Source: JACCZX01 sp963786295
GTDB lineage: Bacteria > Pseudomonadota > Gammaproteobacteria > Burkholderiales > Burkholderiaceae_F
Direction: 5' to 3'
Assembly: GCA_963786295.1 (NCBI GenBank)
Contig: CAWAYV010000027.1
Coordinates: 304,236 to 368,235 of the forward strand
Length of the DNA stretch: 64,000 bases
Shown one piece after another: positions 9,095-17,984 of the stretch. A model generated the notes under the pieces. It saw only the letters and a program-made list of their open reading frames with translations, ran no database searches and was not told the DNA's origin. The stretch's first letter is position 1; each line of letters begins with the position of its first letter. Both the position numbers and the translations under genes were made by a program.

Positions 9095-10367
9095 TCAGGT
9101 GACGGTTTCTCGCGTTTGGAATTCGGCGCGCTGCCATTCGTGTCCCACCAGCACCTGATGCAGCGCTTCCACGGCGTTCCACACGTCGACGTAACCGACA
9201 TAGAGCGGCGCCAAGCCAAAGCGAAGAATGTCGGGCGCGCGAAAATCCCCGATCACACCGCGCTTGATCAGTGCCTGCATCACCGCATAGGCGTGCGGAT
9301 GCGAGAAGCAGACCTGGCTGCCGCGACGCTCGGAATTGCGCGGTGAGACAAGCGATAGTGCGTGCGCCGCGCAGCGGTGCTCGACGAGCTCGATAAACAG
9401 TTGCGTAAGCGCGATCGACTTCGCACGCAGAGCATCGACGCCTGCTGCTAGCACGGTGTCGACGCCTACTTCGAGCGCCGACAGCGCAACGATCGATGGC
9501 GTGCCGACGGCGTAGCGATCGATCGAAGCCGCGGGCTGATAGTCCGCAATGAATTCGAACGGCGCGTGGTGGCCAAGCCAGCCTGCGAGCGGCTGTGCAT
9601 ACGTGTCGTCGGCGATCGCGGCCAGATGGCGGCCTGGCAACGAATACGAACGCCGGTGCGCCCGGACCGCCGTTCAGATATTTGTAGCCGCACCCGACTG
9701 CGAAGTCCGCTGCAGCCGCGTTCAAGGCGACCGGCACCGCGCCGACCGAATGCGACAGATCCCACACCATCAGCGCGCCGGCACCGTGCGCACGACTTGT
9801 GAGCGCCGGCATGTCGTGCATCGCCCCGGTCCTGAAATTCACGTGCGTCAGCATTACGACCGCGGTGCGGTCGTCGATCGCATCAGCCACGTCGTCGAAC
9901 TCCACCAGCTTCAGTTCGTGCCCCTGACCCAGCACATCGATAAGGCCCTGCGCCACGTACAGGTCGGTCGGGAAGTTCGCCTTCTCCGACAGGATCACTC
10001 TGCGTTCGCGCGACGACACTTGTGGACGCGATGATTGCAGCCGCAGCGCGGTCGCCAGCACTTTGAACAGATTGATCGATGTCGAGTCGGCACAGATCAC
10101 CTCGTGAAGCTGTGCGCCGATCAGGCGCGCGATCTTGGCGCCGACCCGGCGCGGCAGGTCGATCCAGTGCGCTGCATTCCAGGAGCGGATCAAGCCTTCG
10201 CCCCACTCGTGCTCGATCACGTGTTTGACGCGCTCGCGCGTGGCGCGTGGCAGCGCACCGAGCGAATTCCCATCGAGATAGATCACGCCCTCCGGCAGCG
10301 CGAATTTCTTGCGATGCGCTGCGAGCGGATCCTGCGCATCCAGAGCGATGCATTCATCGCGCGTCAT
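9095..10367 (-). CDS. kynU: Kynureninase (one frame break)
   Basis: PLP-dependent hydrolase that cleaves kynurenine to anthranilate and alanine. The N-terminal part has VIYLDGNSLGALPRAT, WNAAHWIDLPRRVG, DSTSINLFKVLATAL and VWDLSHSVGAVPVALN. The PLP lysine is in GCGYKYLNGGPGAPAF. Near 9628-9640 the frame shifts and continues as RHLAAIADDTYAQPLAGWLGH, then SIDRYAVGTPSIVALSALEVG to the stop at 9095. The combined length of about 424 residues is right for KynU. The ATG overlaps the kynB stop (ATGA). Confidence 0.94.
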
Positions 10368-10999
10368 TTAGGTTCTAGCTCGCGTAGCACAGCGCGCACC
10401 GGACTGGCATCGCAACCGGCGATCTTCAACGGCAGCGCTATCAGTTCGTAATCGCCCTCGGGCACGTCGTCGAGCACGATGCCCTCCAGGATCGCCATGC
10501 CATGCGCGCGCACCCGCTGATGTGCGTCCAGCGTCTTGCTGCGTTCGGGGTCGAGCGATGGCGTGTCCAGACCGATCAGGCGAACACCGTGACGATGCAA
10601 CAGATCGATTGTTTGCGGCGCGATCGCCGTGAAGTTCGCGTCCCAGGTAGCAACCGGCGCAGCGCGATAAGTTCGCAGCAGCACTCGCTCGGGGACGTCG
10701 CGCAAGTGCGGATCGACGTGCAGCGGCTCGATCAGTGCCCCTGCGTCTATTACATGAATGACGCGGCATGCTCCGAGATACGTGGTCAGTGGCACGTCTG
10801 CGATCGATTTGCCGCCGGCGTCGTAGTGCAACGGCGCATCGGTGTGACTGCCGGTGTGCGGCGACAGCGTGATCTCCGACACGTTGACCGGGCTTTCGGA
10901 AGACAGCGTCCATGTCCAGCGTTGCGAGAACTCGGTGTCGCCGGGAAACACCGGAAAGCCGGGGCCGATCGCAGGCGAGATGTCCCAGAGACGCTGCAT
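10364..10999 (-). CDS. kynB: Kynurenine formamidase (arylformamidase)
   Basis: Cyclase-family metal-dependent hydrolase that deformylates N-formylkynurenine to kynurenine, 211 residues. It starts MQRLWDISPAIGPGFPVFPGDT at 10999. The metal-binding motif is SPHTGSHTDAPLHYDAGG, and LIGLDTPSLDPERSKTLDAH and HGMAILEGIVLDDVPEGDYELIALPLKIAGCDASPVRAVL are characteristic of KynB. It is first in the minus-strand kyn operon. Only 40 bp separate it from the divergent monooxygenase gene, so both promoters must lie in this short interval or within the coding ends. Confidence 0.95.
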   Translation of the reverse strand: MQRLWDISPAIGPGFPVFPGDTEFSQRWTWTLSSESPVNVSEITLSPHTGSHTDAPLHYDAGGKSIADVPLTTYLGACRVIHVIDAGALIEPLHVDPHLRDVPERVLLRTYRAAPVATWDANFTAIAPQTIDLLHRHGVRLIGLDTPSLDPERSKTLDAHQRVRAHGMAILEGIVLDDVPEGDYELIALPLKIAGCDASPVRAVLRELEPK

Positions 11000-11039
11000 G
11001 CGGGAAATGATAGGTGATCGCGGCTTGTATCCTGTTTCG

Positions 11040-13371
11040 ATGCGCATCGACATCATCGGCGGCGGGCCAGCGGGCCTTTATTTCGCAATTCTTGCGAAGA
11101 AGAGTTTGCCGACCGCAACGGTCGACGTTGTAGAGCGCAATGTCGCCGATGACACGTTCGGCTTCGGGATTGTTCTGTCGGACGAGACGCTGGCAAATCT
11201 GAAGGCCGCGGACGAGCCGAGCTATCGAGAGATCGCGGCCAACTTTGCTTATTGGGACGACATCTTCGTGCAGTTTCGCGGGCACGTATTGAAGTCATCG
11301 GGCCATGGGTTCTCCGGGATCAAGCGCATCACGTTGCTGCAGATATTGCAACGGCGTGCGAGCGTGCTCGGCGTGCGTATTCGCTACGGCACCGAAGATC
11401 CGGGCATCGACGCCCATCGCGGCGCGCAACTCGTCGTCGCCGCGGATGGCGCGAACTCTTCTTTGCGCGAGCGGCATAGGGAATGGTTTGCCCCGACGGT
11501 CGATCTGCGCAGCAATCGATTCGTCTGGCTCGGCGCCAATCTGTCGTTGCCGGGCTTCTTCTACAGCTTTCGCGAAAACGAGCACGGGCTGTGGAACATG
11601 CACGCGTACATGTACGCGCCGGGCGAAAGCACGATCGTCATCGAAACGACCGACGACACGTGGCGTCGTTCCGGTCTGGCTGTCGACGACGAGGCGGCCA
11701 CCGCTGCCTATATAGAACGACTCTTCAGCGAAGAATTGAAAGGCGGCCGCGTGCTGACCAATCGCTCGCTGTGGCGGCAGTTTCCGACGATCACACTCGC
11801 GACGTGGCAAGCGCGCGCGAACGGCACACCCGTTGTTCTGTTGGGCGATGCTGCGCACACCGCACACTACGCGATCGGCTCCGGCACCAAGCTTGCACTC
11901 GAAGACGCGATCGCGCTGCACGAGGCGCTGATCGCGCAACCGGATGATCTGGGTAGCGCACTTGCGGCGTACGAAGCGCAGCGCCGCGATGAAGTCGGCC
12001 GCATTCAGCACTCGGCCAATGTCTCGCTTGCCTGGTTCGAAAACGTGCGGCGATTCTGGCAACTCGAGCCGTGGCAATTCAATGTCAGCCTGTTGACGCG
12101 CAGCAAGCAGATCACGTACGAGAACCTGCGACTGCGCGATGCTGCACTGGTAGCCGACGCGACCGAGCGCTGGAATCGCCGCGAAGCCGCGCGCCTGAAG
12201 GTGCAGCCGCCCGCCGATCTGCGGACGCCGCCGATGTTCGCCCCGCTGAAGCTGCGCGACCTTTGGATTGCGCAATCGAGTAGTCGTGTCGCCGATGGCG
12301 CAGTACTCGGCAGTCAACGGCACGCCGAACGATTGGCACTTTGCGCATTACGCGGAGCGCGCCAAAGGCGGTGCGGGGCTCGTATTTGTCGAGATGACGT
12401 GCGTGTCTCCGCACGGCCGCATCACGCCCGGCTGTACGGGGCTGTATGCACCCGAGCACGCCGAAGCGTGGACTCGTCTGGTTGACTTCGTGCACCGGCA
12501 CACCGACGCAAAGATCGCGATGCAGATCGGGCATTCAGGGCGCAAGGGATCGACGCAGGTCGGATGGCGGCAGATGGACTGGCCGCTCGATGACGAAGAC
12601 AGCGAACCGAACTGGCCGCTCGTATCCGCATCGGCGATTCCCTATCGGGCAGGCATCAACCAGGTGCCACGCGCAGCGACGCGCGACGACCTGCAGCAAT
12701 ACATCGAGCAGTTCTGCAATTCAGCGATCATGGCCGACCAGGCTGGGTTCGATCTGCTCGAATTGCACATGGCGCACGGGTACTTGCTCGCCAGCTTCCT
12801 GTCGCCGATCACTAATCAGCGCAGCGACGAGTACGGCGGGTCGCTCGCGAATCGCTTGCGTTTTCCGCTCGAACTGTTTCGCGCAGTACGCGCCGTATGG
12901 CCGCAGCGCAAGCCGATGTCGGTGCGGGTGTCGGCCACCGACTGGATCGACGGCGGCACCACCGGTGCCGATAGCGTGCAGATCGCACGTGCATTTAAAG
13001 ACGCGGGCTGCGATCTCTTCGATGTGTCGACCGGGCAGACCGACCCGAGCAGCAAGCCGGTGTACGGCCGCATGTTCCAAGCGACGTTTTCCGAACAGAT
13101 CAGGCTTGAGGTCGGGATTGCGACGATGGCCGTCGGCGCGGTGACGACTGCCGATCAGGTCAACACACTGCTGATCTCGGGTCGCGCTGACCTGGTGGCG
13201 CTTGCCCGGCCGCATCTGGCCGATCCGTACTTCACGTTGCACGCCGCTGCTGAACTCGGTTACGAAGGTGTTAGCTGGCCATCGCAGTACCTGCCCGGAG
13301 CCCAGCAGCTGCACACGCTGCAGCGGCGCGCGCGTCAGGACGCAGCCCGAAAGAATATTGAGCGCTCCTAG
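11040..13371 (+). CDS. Anthraniloyl-CoA monooxygenase/reductase (salicylyl-CoA 5-hydroxylase family), one frame break
   Basis: Two-domain flavoprotein of about 777 residues. The N-terminal half is an FAD monooxygenase (IDIIGGGPAGLYFAILAKK; LLGDAAHTAHYAIGSGTKLALEDA). The C-terminal half is an old-yellow-enzyme type flavin reductase (NDWHFAHYAERAKGGAGLVFVE; HMAHGYLLASFLSPITNQR). Databases name this family bifunctional salicylyl-CoA 5-hydroxylase/oxidoreductase. In Azoarcus evansii the homologue converts 2-aminobenzoyl-CoA to a non-aromatic 2-amino-5-oxo product. Adjacency to kynBUA, which makes anthranilate, favours that substrate. The frame breaks near 12268-12275, between PLKLRDL and LRNRVVVSPMAQY. 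Its stop shares a CTAG with the convergent DMT gene. Confidence 0.88.
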
Positions 13372-14234
13372 CGCCTGGAGATCATCTGCGTCGCCAGCGC
13401 GGTACCGACCAAAATCACAGCGCAACCGCCAAGCATCACGAACGTGACACTTTCCGCCAGAAACATCACGCCCCAAAGAATGGCGAACGCGGGGATCAGA
13501 AAGGTCACCGCCATCGTTTTAGTCGGTCCGATCCGGGCAATGAGCCTGAAGTACAAGGCGTACGCAATTCCAGTACAAAACACGCCGAGTGCGATCAGCG
13601 CAAACCAGTCGAGCAGGCTCGGCATGGCCGGCGGCAAATTGAGCAGCGTCAGCGGAAGTAGCAGCACCGAAGCGGCGATCTGACTACCGGTCGCGACTGC
13701 AAGCGGACGAACGTGTGCGACGTAGCGCTTTACGAGATTGCCGGAAAAGCCGTACGACACCGATGCCAGGAGCCCGGCAGCGATCGCCCAGCCGCTGCCT
13801 CCCGGCTTGAAGCTGGCACTGTCCGCAGACAACCACAGCACTCCTGCGAAACCGATTGCAAGGCCGAGCCACTGCAATGCTGTGAGTCTGTCGCGTAACC
13901 AGAGCCATGCCACCAGCGCCGCGAACAGCGGCACGGTCGCGTTCAGAATCGATGCCAGCCCGGCAGTGATCGACAGCGCGGCGTACGCGAACAGCGTGAA
14001 CGGAATCGCTGAGTTGAAGGCGCCGAGAACGAGGAGGCGAAGTGCGTTTGGCGCCAGCTCAGCCACGCCACCGCGCCACGCAAGCAGCGAAAGCAGAACG
14101 AGCGCCGCAATCGCGGTGCGCAGATCGGCAATCGCAAGCGGGCCGAAGGCCGGCGCGGCGATGCGCATAAACAGAAAACTTGCACCCCATAAGGCCGCCA
14201 GCAAAGTGAAATCGAACAGATCGCGCAGTTTCAT
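13368..14234 (-). CDS. DMT family (EamA) transporter
   Basis: Inner-membrane permease of the drug/metabolite transporter superfamily, 288 residues, with about ten hydrophobic segments in two EamA repeats. It starts MKLRDLFDFTLLAALWGASFLFMRIA at 14234; the longer upstream frame lacks family similarity. Typical marks are the early WGASFLFMR motif and the second-repeat segment LARIGPTKTMAVTFLIPAFAILWG-like sequence. The substrate cannot be told from sequence. It is convergent with the monooxygenase gene, the two stop codons overlapping on opposite strands. Confidence 0.9.
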   Translation of the reverse strand: MKLRDLFDFTLLAALWGASFLFMRIAAPAFGPLAIADLRTAIAALVLLSLLAWRGGVAELAPNALRLLVLGAFNSAIPFTLFAYAALSITAGLASILNATVPLFAALVAWLWLRDRLTALQWLGLAIGFAGVLWLSADSASFKPGGSGWAIAAGLLASVSYGFSGNLVKRYVAHVRPLAVATGSQIAASVLLLPLTLLNLPPAMPSLLDWFALIALGVFCTGIAYALYFRLIARIGPTKTMAVTFLIPAFAILWGVMFLAESVTFVMLGGCAVILVGTALATQMISRR

Positions 14235-14364
14235 GCGGCGATTGTCGTTCCTGGCGATGCGCCCAGCACTCCAGTTCTTGCTATCTATAGTTGGGGATGC
14301 CGCCGTCTGACATTTGGGCAAGGCACAATAGGCATGCGCACAATTGGTTATCGGGGAGGAAACA

Positions 14365-14964
14365 ATGAGAACACTGCGTGCAATGATTGCAATGGCGATC
14401 GTCAGCGTGCTGACCGGCTGCGGGTACAACACGATCGTCACCCAGGAGCAAACGGTCACCGCGGCCTGGTCCGAAGTGCTGAACCAGTATCAGCGCCGCG
14501 CCGATCTGATTCCGAACATCGTGGAGACGGTAAAGGGCGAAGCGAACTTCGAACAGACGACACTGCAGAACGTGATCGAAGCACGCGCTAAGGCGACAGC
14601 GATCCAGGCAACTCCTGAATTGGTCAACAATCCGCAGGCGTTTGCGCAGTTCACGCAGGCACAAAGCCAGTTGACGTCAGCACTGTCGCGGCTGTTGGTG
14701 ACCGTCGAGAACTATCCCAATCTAAAGGCGAATGCCGCGTTCCAGGATCTGCGCACGCAGCTTGAAGGTACGGAAAATCGCATTGCGATTGCGCGCAAGC
14801 GTTACATCGACGCTGTCGCGCAGTACAACACGACGATCGCTTTGCTGCAGAATTTTCTGGGCAAGATACTGACCGGCGCCTCGCCGAAGCCGCAATTTTC
14901 GGTGGCAGATGAAGGCGCGATCAGCAAGCCGCCGACGGTGGACTTCGGAACGAAGAAGAAGTAG
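14365..14964 (+). CDS. LemA family lipoprotein
   Basis: LemA family protein of 199 residues, probably an envelope lipoprotein: the N-terminus has a lipobox-like end, VSVLTGC, at residues 13-19. The helical body shows AWSEVLNQYQRRADLIPNIVETVKG, which is the LemA signature, and QLEGTENRIAIARKRYIDAVAQYN. A GGGGAGG ribosome site precedes the ATG at 14365. It heads a three-gene unit with two TPM-domain proteins, an arrangement seen widely in Proteobacteria. The molecular function is not established. Confidence 0.93.
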   Translation: MRTLRAMIAMAIVSVLTGCGYNTIVTQEQTVTAAWSEVLNQYQRRADLIPNIVETVKGEANFEQTTLQNVIEARAKATAIQATPELVNNPQAFAQFTQAQSQLTSALSRLLVTVENYPNLKANAAFQDLRTQLEGTENRIAIARKRYIDAVAQYNTTIALLQNFLGKILTGASPKPQFSVADEGAISKPPTVDFGTKKK

Positions 14965-14974
14965 GGCGTTGCGC

Positions 14975-15994
14975 ATGGGTTTTAGCGCGCGCAGTGTGAG
15001 CGCGATCGCCGGACTTTTTTGTGCGGCGATGGTGCTGTCTGCGTCTGCGCTTGCACAACCGCAGGAGTTGCCGAAGGGATTGGCGCCTTCGGGTTCGTCT
15101 CTACCGTCACAGCCCAGGTCCGACATTTCGAAGCCGGCGGCCCCCGCGCCGACTTTGCCTGATGGCACGTTGGCGGTGCCGCCACTGGCACGTGTGACCG
15201 ACACCGCCGGCGTACTCGACAGCGCGGCGCGCTCTCAGCTCGAAGCCAAGTTGGCGGCATTCGAACAAGCACGCGGGGCACAGATTGCCGTGATCATCGT
15301 CCCGAGTACGCAACCCGAGCCGATTTCCGATTTCGCCAACCGCGTCGGCGGCGTGTGGAAGATCGGCCGCGCGGGCATTGGCGACGGCGTGTTGATCGTA
15401 ATTGCCGTGAAAGACCGTCGTGCATGGATCAGTGTCGCGCGCGCGCTCGAAGGTGCGATACCCGACGTCGTCGCAGCACGCATTACGCGCGAACAAATGG
15501 GGCCGCAGTTTGCGAAAGGCGATTTCGCGGCGGGAATCAACGCCGGTGTCGACGCCGTCATGCGGCGCATCGAAGGCGAAGGGTTGCCGACGCCGGCCGG
15601 CATTCCGCGCGAGCGTGTCGATGCCGGTGAAAGCGTGATGTCTTTGCTGATCCCGATCATTCTGATCGGCGCGTTTGTGAGCGCGATGTTACGGCGGAGG
15701 TTGGGCGTACCGGGTGCCGCGCTCGGAGGCATCGGATCGGGCGCCGTCGCAGGATTTGTCTTGTCGTCGCTGTTGCTGGGCGGTGTTGCAGCGATTGCCG
15801 TGTTTCTGTTCTCTGCGTTCGGTGGTTTCGGCGGCGGCCGCGGCGGTCGAGCATTGGGCGGCGGCGGGCCGATCTTCCTCCCCGGCGGCTGGACCGGCGG
15901 CGGAAGCGGAGGTGGCTGGAGCGGCGGAGGTGGCGGCTGGAGCTCGGGTGGTGGCGGTGATTTTTCTGGCGGGGGCGGCGGAAGCAGCTGGTGA
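14975..15994 (+). CDS. TPM domain protein (YgcG family) with Gly-rich tail
   Basis: Exported membrane protein of 339 residues. A signal peptide ends near residues 25-28 (LSASALAQP). The TPM (TLP18.3/Psb32/MOLO-1) domain spans roughly residues 75-200, with RVTDTAGVLDSAARSQLEAKL and GDGVLIVIAVKDRRAWISV. Transmembrane segments follow near 220-240 and 260-285, and the last 55 residues are mostly Gly, Ser and Trp, ending GGGGGSSW as in YgcG proteins. It follows lemA by 10 bp. The G-rich DNA at 15820-15990 is this coding tail, not a separate repeat. Confidence 0.9.
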   Translation: MGFSARSVSAIAGLFCAAMVLSASALAQPQELPKGLAPSGSSLPSQPRSDISKPAAPAPTLPDGTLAVPPLARVTDTAGVLDSAARSQLEAKLAAFEQARGAQIAVIIVPSTQPEPISDFANRVGGVWKIGRAGIGDGVLIVIAVKDRRAWISVARALEGAIPDVVAARITREQMGPQFAKGDFAAGINAGVDAVMRRIEGEGLPTPAGIPRERVDAGESVMSLLIPIILIGAFVSAMLRRRLGVPGAALGGIGSGAVAGFVLSSLLLGGVAAIAVFLFSAFGGFGGGRGGRALGGGGPIFLPGGWTGGGSGGGWSGGGGGWSSGGGGDFSGGGGGSSW

Positions 15995-15995
15995 T

Positions 15996-16508
15996 ATGCT
16001 TCTAACAACATTAAGGCGCTGGCTGCGCCACTTGATCAGGACACCGCAATCGGTTGATCGTGCGTTTCCGGCCGCGGTGCTTCAGCGCATTCAGAAGGAA
16101 ATTGCGGACGGCGAGCGAACGCACTCGGGCGAAATTCGATTTGCAATCGAGGCGACGTTGCCGTGGAGCTACTTGCGACGTAATGCGCCGGCACGCGAGC
16201 GTGCCGAAATGGTGTTTGCCAAGCTTCGAGTGTGGGACACCGAAGATAACAACGGCGTATTGATCTACGTTGAGCTCGCGGATCACCGTGTCGAGATCGT
16301 GGCCGATCGCGGTATCGCGCGCCACGTTTCGAACGCACGTTGGGAAGAAGTCGCAAAGATGATGCGCGAGCGATTTCAGGCGGGCGATTTCGAAGCGGGA
16401 AGCATCGCTGCGGTGCGCGCGGTCAGCGCGATACTGGCCGAGCGATTCCGCTTAGCCGACGGCGCGCGTAATCCGAATCAACTATCCGACGCGCCGACCG
16501 TGCTATGA
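15996..16508 (+). CDS. TPM domain protein, second copy
   Basis: Predicted 170-residue protein with a TPM-like fold but no clear signal peptide. HSGEIRFAIEATLPW, AEMVFAKLRVWDTEDNNGVLIYVELADHRVEIVADRGI and FQAGDFEAGSIAAVRAVSAIL match the TPM family found directly after LemA/YgcG pairs. It starts at ATG 15996, one base after the previous stop. Likely co-transcribed with lemA; function unknown. Confidence 0.85.
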   Translation: MLLTTLRRWLRHLIRTPQSVDRAFPAAVLQRIQKEIADGERTHSGEIRFAIEATLPWSYLRRNAPARERAEMVFAKLRVWDTEDNNGVLIYVELADHRVEIVADRGIARHVSNARWEEVAKMMRERFQAGDFEAGSIAAVRAVSAILAERFRLADGARNPNQLSDAPTVL

Positions 16509-16594
16509 CATGGCCACTCTATTCCCGCTCCGCTATTTGGTAAGGTCGCTGCGGCAACTGCGACGAAGCCACATCGATAATTGGAGACCACATC

Positions 16595-17173
16595 ATGTCG
16601 ATTGAACATCCGCTTTCGATGCAACCGCATCCCGGTAACCAGTTCGCCACTTTGGGCGGGGGCTGCTTCTGGTGTCTGGAGGCAGTGTACGAAGAGGTGC
16701 AGGGCGTGGTCGACGTCGAGTCCGGGTACTCGGGCGGTCAGATTGCCAGGCCGACTTATGCCGCTGTGTGCGAGGGCACCACGGGTCACGCCGAAGTGGT
16801 ACGCGTCGAGTTCGATCCACAGCAGATTTCGTATCGCGAGTTACTCGAGATCTTCTTCGTGATTCACGATCCGACCACGTTGAATCGGCAAGGCAACGAT
16901 TCGGGCACGCAATATCGATCGGTAATTTTTTACCACTCAGACGAACAACGCAGCGTCGCCGAAGGTGTTATCCGTGAAGCTCAAACGCAATGGAACAAGC
17001 CGATCGTGACCCAATTGCTGCCCGCTCCTGACTATTACCGCGCCGAAACTCACCACCAGGAGTACTACCGCCACAATCCCGCTGCCGGATATTGCATGTT
17101 TGTGGTCTCACCAAAAGTCGCGAAATTCCGTAAGACTTTCGCGGCTAAAAGAAAGAATTCCACGGTGGATTAG
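16595..17173 (+). CDS. msrA: Peptide-methionine (S)-S-oxide reductase
   Basis: Repairs oxidised methionine in proteins, reducing the S-epimer of the sulfoxide. Protein of 192 residues with the catalytic motif GGGCFWC at residues 21-27 (active Cys24), the substrate loop YSGGQIARPTY, GHAEVVRVEFDP, and the C-terminal resolving-cysteine segment NPAAGYCMFVVSPK. The ATG at 16595 follows an AATTGGAGACC ribosome site. No signal peptide, so cytoplasmic. Confidence 0.97.
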   Translation: MSIEHPLSMQPHPGNQFATLGGGCFWCLEAVYEEVQGVVDVESGYSGGQIARPTYAAVCEGTTGHAEVVRVEFDPQQISYRELLEIFFVIHDPTTLNRQGNDSGTQYRSVIFYHSDEQRSVAEGVIREAQTQWNKPIVTQLLPAPDYYRAETHHQEYYRHNPAAGYCMFVVSPKVAKFRKTFAAKRKNSTVD

Positions 17174-17246
17174 CCGCAATCCGCGATGCCGACCCCCGAA
17201 GGCTTAGCCGCTAGTATGCGGTGACTCCTCGGGGAAAGGGCATCAG

Positions 17247-17753
17247 ATGGTCTCTCGCAGTATCGCAATCGGTTTTATTGTCTCCGCGCTTGCCTTATCA
17301 ATCAGCAGCGCTACAGCCCAGGAAGTCGGAAGCAAGGCACCGTCATTCGATTTGCCCGGCACGGTCAAGCCGGTGCGTTCCGCCGATTTCAAAGGTCGTG
17401 TTGTCTATGTCGACTTCTGGGCTTCGTGGTGCGCGCCATGCAAGCAGTCGTTTCCGTGGATGAACGAGATGCAGGCCAAATATGGGCCGCGCGGATTTTC
17501 AGTCGTCGGCATTAACGTCGATCAAAAACGCGAAGATGCAGACAAATTTCTGGCCGGGACTCCGGCGAACTTTCTGGTTGCGTATGACACGACCGGCAAG
17601 GTCGCCGAGGTCTACCAGCCCAAAGGGATGCCGACTTCTTTCCTGATCGGCGCCGACGGCAAGGTGCGCGCGGTTCACATCGGCTTTAAGGACAGCAATC
17701 GCGAAGAGCTCGAGCGCGAAATCGTGGCGGCACTCGCCGCAGTACGCAAATAA
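17247..17753 (+). CDS. TlpA-like periplasmic thioredoxin
   Basis: Secreted thioredoxin-fold protein of 168 residues in the TlpA/ResA family. A signal peptide ends near residue 24 (SSATAQ). The redox motif is WASWCAPCKQSFPW, and the cis-proline loop is KGMPTSFLIGADGKV. It begins a cluster TlpA-DUF4266-DUF3570-ApbE-cytochrome c. It probably keeps cysteines of an envelope partner, such as the Cys-rich DUF4266 lipoprotein, reduced; that partnership is inferred from the operon. Confidence 0.92.
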   Translation: MVSRSIAIGFIVSALALSISSATAQEVGSKAPSFDLPGTVKPVRSADFKGRVVYVDFWASWCAPCKQSFPWMNEMQAKYGPRGFSVVGINVDQKREDADKFLAGTPANFLVAYDTTGKVAEVYQPKGMPTSFLIGADGKVRAVHIGFKDSNREELEREIVAALAAVRK

Positions 17754-17763
17754 GGAATTGGTG

Positions 17764-17983
17764 ATGAAAAGATTGATCGCGGTCGCGAGTGCGCTCGCAT
17801 TGAGCGTCTTGCTAATCGGATGCGAAACGGTGCAGCCGTGGCAGAAGGGCAATCTTGCCAAGCCTGAAATGGCTTTCGACCCCGATCCGTTGCAGACCCG
17901 CTTTAAGGAACACACGTACTTCAGCAAGGAAGGCGCGTCTGGCGGAATCGAGCGCAGGCGGCGGCGGATGCGGTTGTAACTAA
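17764..17983 (+). CDS. DUF4266 small lipoprotein (frame break near the C-terminus)
   Basis: Small envelope lipoprotein of about 72 residues. The lipobox is VLLIGC and the conserved body is VQPWQKGNLAKPEMAFDPDPLQTRFKEHTYFSKEGASGG, the DUF4266 hallmark. As it stands the frame ends in an Arg-rich tail. Shifting one base near 17945 gives the tail SSAGGGGCGCN and a stop at 17981-17983, one base before the next gene; Gly/Cys tails of this kind are normal for DUF4266. AAGGA precedes the start. The two C-terminal cysteines would be plausible TlpA clients. Confidence 0.85.
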
Positions 17984-17984
17984 C

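Noticed and set aside
15820..15990. G-rich low-complexity DNA as a repeat or G-quadruplex element
   Set aside because: It encodes the Gly/Ser/Trp tail normal for the TPM/YgcG family in frame.
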